A DNA stretch of 44,049 nucleotides from Prolixibacteraceae bacterium (lineage in GTDB: Bacteria; Bacteroidota; Bacteroidia; Bacteroidales; Prolixibacteraceae). The DNA is taken from the NCBI GenBank assembly GCA_947475715.1, contig CANJNY010000029.1, positions 1 to 44,049 of the forward strand, given 5' to 3'. The position numbers were made by a program, and so were the translations under genes. The notes under the pieces are model-generated. The model was not told the DNA's origin, did not search any database, and saw nothing but the letters and a program-made list of their open reading frames with translations. Position 1 is the stretch's first letter. The number at the start of each line of letters is the position of its first letter. Below are positions 42,590 through 44,049 of the stretch, in pieces.

Positions 42590-43168
42590 TAAGATTGAAT
42601 GCCATTACAAGAACCCGATCTTCGAGGAGCTTGATCCCAGTTCCTCGAATTTTGAGATTTCCCATGATCCGCCGATGTAAAGGGATGCTCCACCCGAAGC
42701 AAACAACATTCTAATTGCATCATAGTTAAGTGTTTCAAACCGATTAGGCAGGTATTTCTTGCGTTGCAGAACCATTTCGAAGCATTGATAAAGTTGGCAT
42801 CTTTAACGCCGGTCTGGGGCACTCCGTATGTTTGGCCGTCTGCGGTAGACCATGCACCACGAACCTATGCTATGAATTGGTCCATCTTTGATACCAGCCC
42901 GTTCAGCCAGGCCAGATAACCAACATTATACAGAGACTGTCCAAGGTCGTTGGCCGAATATTTATAATGTCGGCCCCCGTAACTGCTTCCAATTTGGCAA
43001 AAAAGGATGGGTCGTAATCAGCCGTTAGCTGGGGCTGTAATTCGATAGTTATATCCGGATGACTTTGAGTGAAGAATGCGTTGATACGGTTCAGTTGCGC
43101 CACATCCTCAATTCACCAGCTTGGCATAGTGTACCCAACCGGATTGGCACTTTTTTGCATCCCAAAAC
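42590..43168 (-). pseudogene. Extracellular solute-binding protein family 1 pseudogene
   Basis: Reading the minus strand in changing frames gives a recognisable sugar ABC-transporter binding protein. The first block is VAQLNRINAFFTQSHPDITI then LQPQLTADYDPSFFAKLEAV and TGADIINI. After a frameshift it continues LYNVGYLAWLNGLVSKMDQF, a TAG, RGAWSTADGQTYGVPQTGVK and, after a deletion, NYDAIRMLFASGGASLYIGG and SWEISKFEELGSSSSKIGF. The N-terminus (MQKSANPVGYTMPSW, then TGA) is also broken. Binding-protein-dependent sugar importers are uncommon in Bacteroidota, so this may be an acquired gene now in decay. No permease genes remain. Confidence 0.7.
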
Positions 43169-43307
43169 GCAAAAATAAATAGTGTTTTTATTATCGGGAC
43201 AAAACATGATAAATAAATTACTGGAACCCTTTGTTCCTCATATTCTTTTATACATTTGTATTTTTTAAATTAATCCTTATCCTTTATCTCATTAATGAAC
43301 CTGATTC
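43169..43307 (+). promoter_or_regulatory. Promoter region of the last gene
   Basis: TTTG at 43230-43233 and TACATTTG at 43251-43258 form a -33/-7-like pair with a short 17-base spacer, 50 bases upstream of ATG 43308. Confidence 0.4.
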
Positions 43308-44049
43308 ATGAAGTTATCAGTTAAGTTGTTATTTGTTTTTGGAATTATTTTCGCACTAATTTTAGGTCTTTTTGTCGGCCGCTCCGTTAAATTAGGAAAC
43401 ATAAATCAAACCGAAATTTCAGGCACTATTGTCAAAGTCAATAATTACAGAAAAGCACAGCTTGCAGCAACAGAGACCAATATTTCAAGTCAGCTGTTAT
43501 CCGATACCGACATGTTAAAAAACATGCAAAATTATTTGCGGTTTTACTATGCTACCAGTGCTAAAATGGCTGTAGATATCCGGTTTTCGATTGACGAAGC
43601 GAATGCAGATCAAGGATTCAAAAATAAATATATTAATGAGATTAGTGACCTGGTCACCTACGAAAAATCTTTTGCACCGGCAAGGAGTGACCTGCTAATA
43701 GCGCTGCGGGCTTCATTAAATCCGGGTAAAGCAGATCCTCTTTTACTGGGTGAATTTATCAACCAGGCAAACAATGTAATTGCCAGGATGAATTTCCGGA
43801 ATCGCGTTATCCTGGATTTTATCGGTATTCTGGATTCGTACATAAAGGAGAATAAGACAATGGATTTGCCTGGGCTTACCCGGGCGCACGACCTTTTAAT
43901 GTACAATGAACTCTACACCAGCTTAAAAACCAGGGATAAGCTTGTGCTCAAGTCATTTCATAAAAAGGGATTTCTCTCCGATGTTAAGAATCAAAAATTG
44001 GTTGACCCCCAAGGTTTGACAGATTTGATAAAAAAAGATTTGGAAAAAT
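43308..44049 (+). CDS. Membrane-anchored helical protein of unknown function, partial (3' end outside window)
   Basis: The frame opens at ATG 43308 and stays open for 247 codons to the right edge. It begins MKLSVKLLFVFGIIFALILG, a single N-terminal membrane helix or uncleaved signal anchor, followed by GRSVKLGNINQTEISGTIVK. The rest is almost entirely helical with Lys, Asp and Leu (YRKAQLAATETNISSQLLSD, MDLPGLTRAHDLLMYNELYT). No domain is recognised; four-helix sensor-like or structural roles are possible but speculative. It lies downstream of the decay zone with its own promoter candidate. Confidence 0.6.
   Translation, partial: MKLSVKLLFVFGIIFALILGLFVGRSVKLGNINQTEISGTIVKVNNYRKAQLAATETNISSQLLSDTDMLKNMQNYLRFYYATSAKMAVDIRFSIDEANADQGFKNKYINEISDLVTYEKSFAPARSDLLIALRASLNPGKADPLLLGEFINQANNVIARMNFRNRVILDFIGILDSYIKENKTMDLPGLTRAHDLLMYNELYTSLKTRDKLVLKSFHKKGFLSDVKNQKLVDPQGLTDLIKKDLEK

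Noticed and set aside
1-44049. CRISPR arrays, tRNA or rRNA genes
   Set aside because: No regularly spaced direct repeats and no cloverleaf or rRNA-like sequence were recognised by eye. The interspersed repeats are too far apart and too divergent for CRISPR.

Overview
The window looks like a chromosomal segment of a Bacteroidota bacterium, probably of the Bacteroidales/Marinilabiliales/Cytophagales type. The evidence is the many Sec or lipoprotein leaders with Bacteroidota-type cysteines, several promoter-like TTTG...TAnnTTTG pairs, weak Shine-Dalgarno sequences, a PD-(D/E)XK 'transposase' nuclease, DUF4139, DUF4838 and CreD proteins, and a sulfide:quinone oxidoreductase of the type I associate with Bacteroidota/Chlorobi. 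No rRNA, tRNA or CRISPR array was seen. Genes are arranged mostly as single units or pairs with long AT-rich intergenic gaps. Several gaps hold degenerate, hairpin-forming interspersed repeats.

Layout. 1-4060: PD-(D/E)XK nuclease (runs off the left edge), DUF4139 surface protein, CrtZ-like hydroxylase, metallophosphoesterase; then a 600-base hairpin-rich non-coding block. 4658-15896: a minus-strand pair (secreted lipase-like hydrolase and a 906-aa LamG protein with a duplicated flanking module) facing away from an Old Yellow Enzyme and a PQQ dehydrogenase with a built-in cytochrome c domain; then a DUF4838 protein convergent with an aldo/keto reductase across a near-perfect 34-bp palindrome. 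16423-20769: a sulfide:quinone oxidoreductase whose reading frame is broken in an A10 tract, a 52-aa partner gene, a methyltransferase and an APC permease. 20870-24260: an internally deleted IS3 remnant, an aldehyde:ferredoxin oxidoreductase and a decayed stretch. 24349-28574: acyl-CoA ligase, MFS exporter, and an ECF sigma factor with a His-rich membrane protein. 28749-33762: secreted beta-propeller protein, VirJ-like hydrolase, Tat-leader sugar isomerase-like protein, NlpC/P60-like lipoprotein and an unknown protein. 34274-41594: a Tat-leader fusion of both ethanolamine ammonia-lyase subunits, CreD, a lone Cache-domain lipoprotein and small unknowns. 41600-43170: a decay zone with an IS5-type transposase pseudogene and a solute-binding-protein pseudogene. 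A membrane-anchored helical protein then runs off the right edge.

Functionally the region mixes carbohydrate or polymer handling at the cell surface (LamG, DUF4838, beta-propeller, isomerase), periplasmic or membrane redox enzymes (PQQ-cytochrome c dehydrogenase, sulfide:quinone oxidoreductase) and cofactor-demanding enzymes (W/Mo-pterin AOR, B12-dependent ammonia-lyase). It is not one coherent operon. The two most unusual items are the apparently exported, single-chain EutB-EutC protein at 34274-36616 and the poly-A frameshift in the sulfide:quinone oxidoreductase at 16483-16492.
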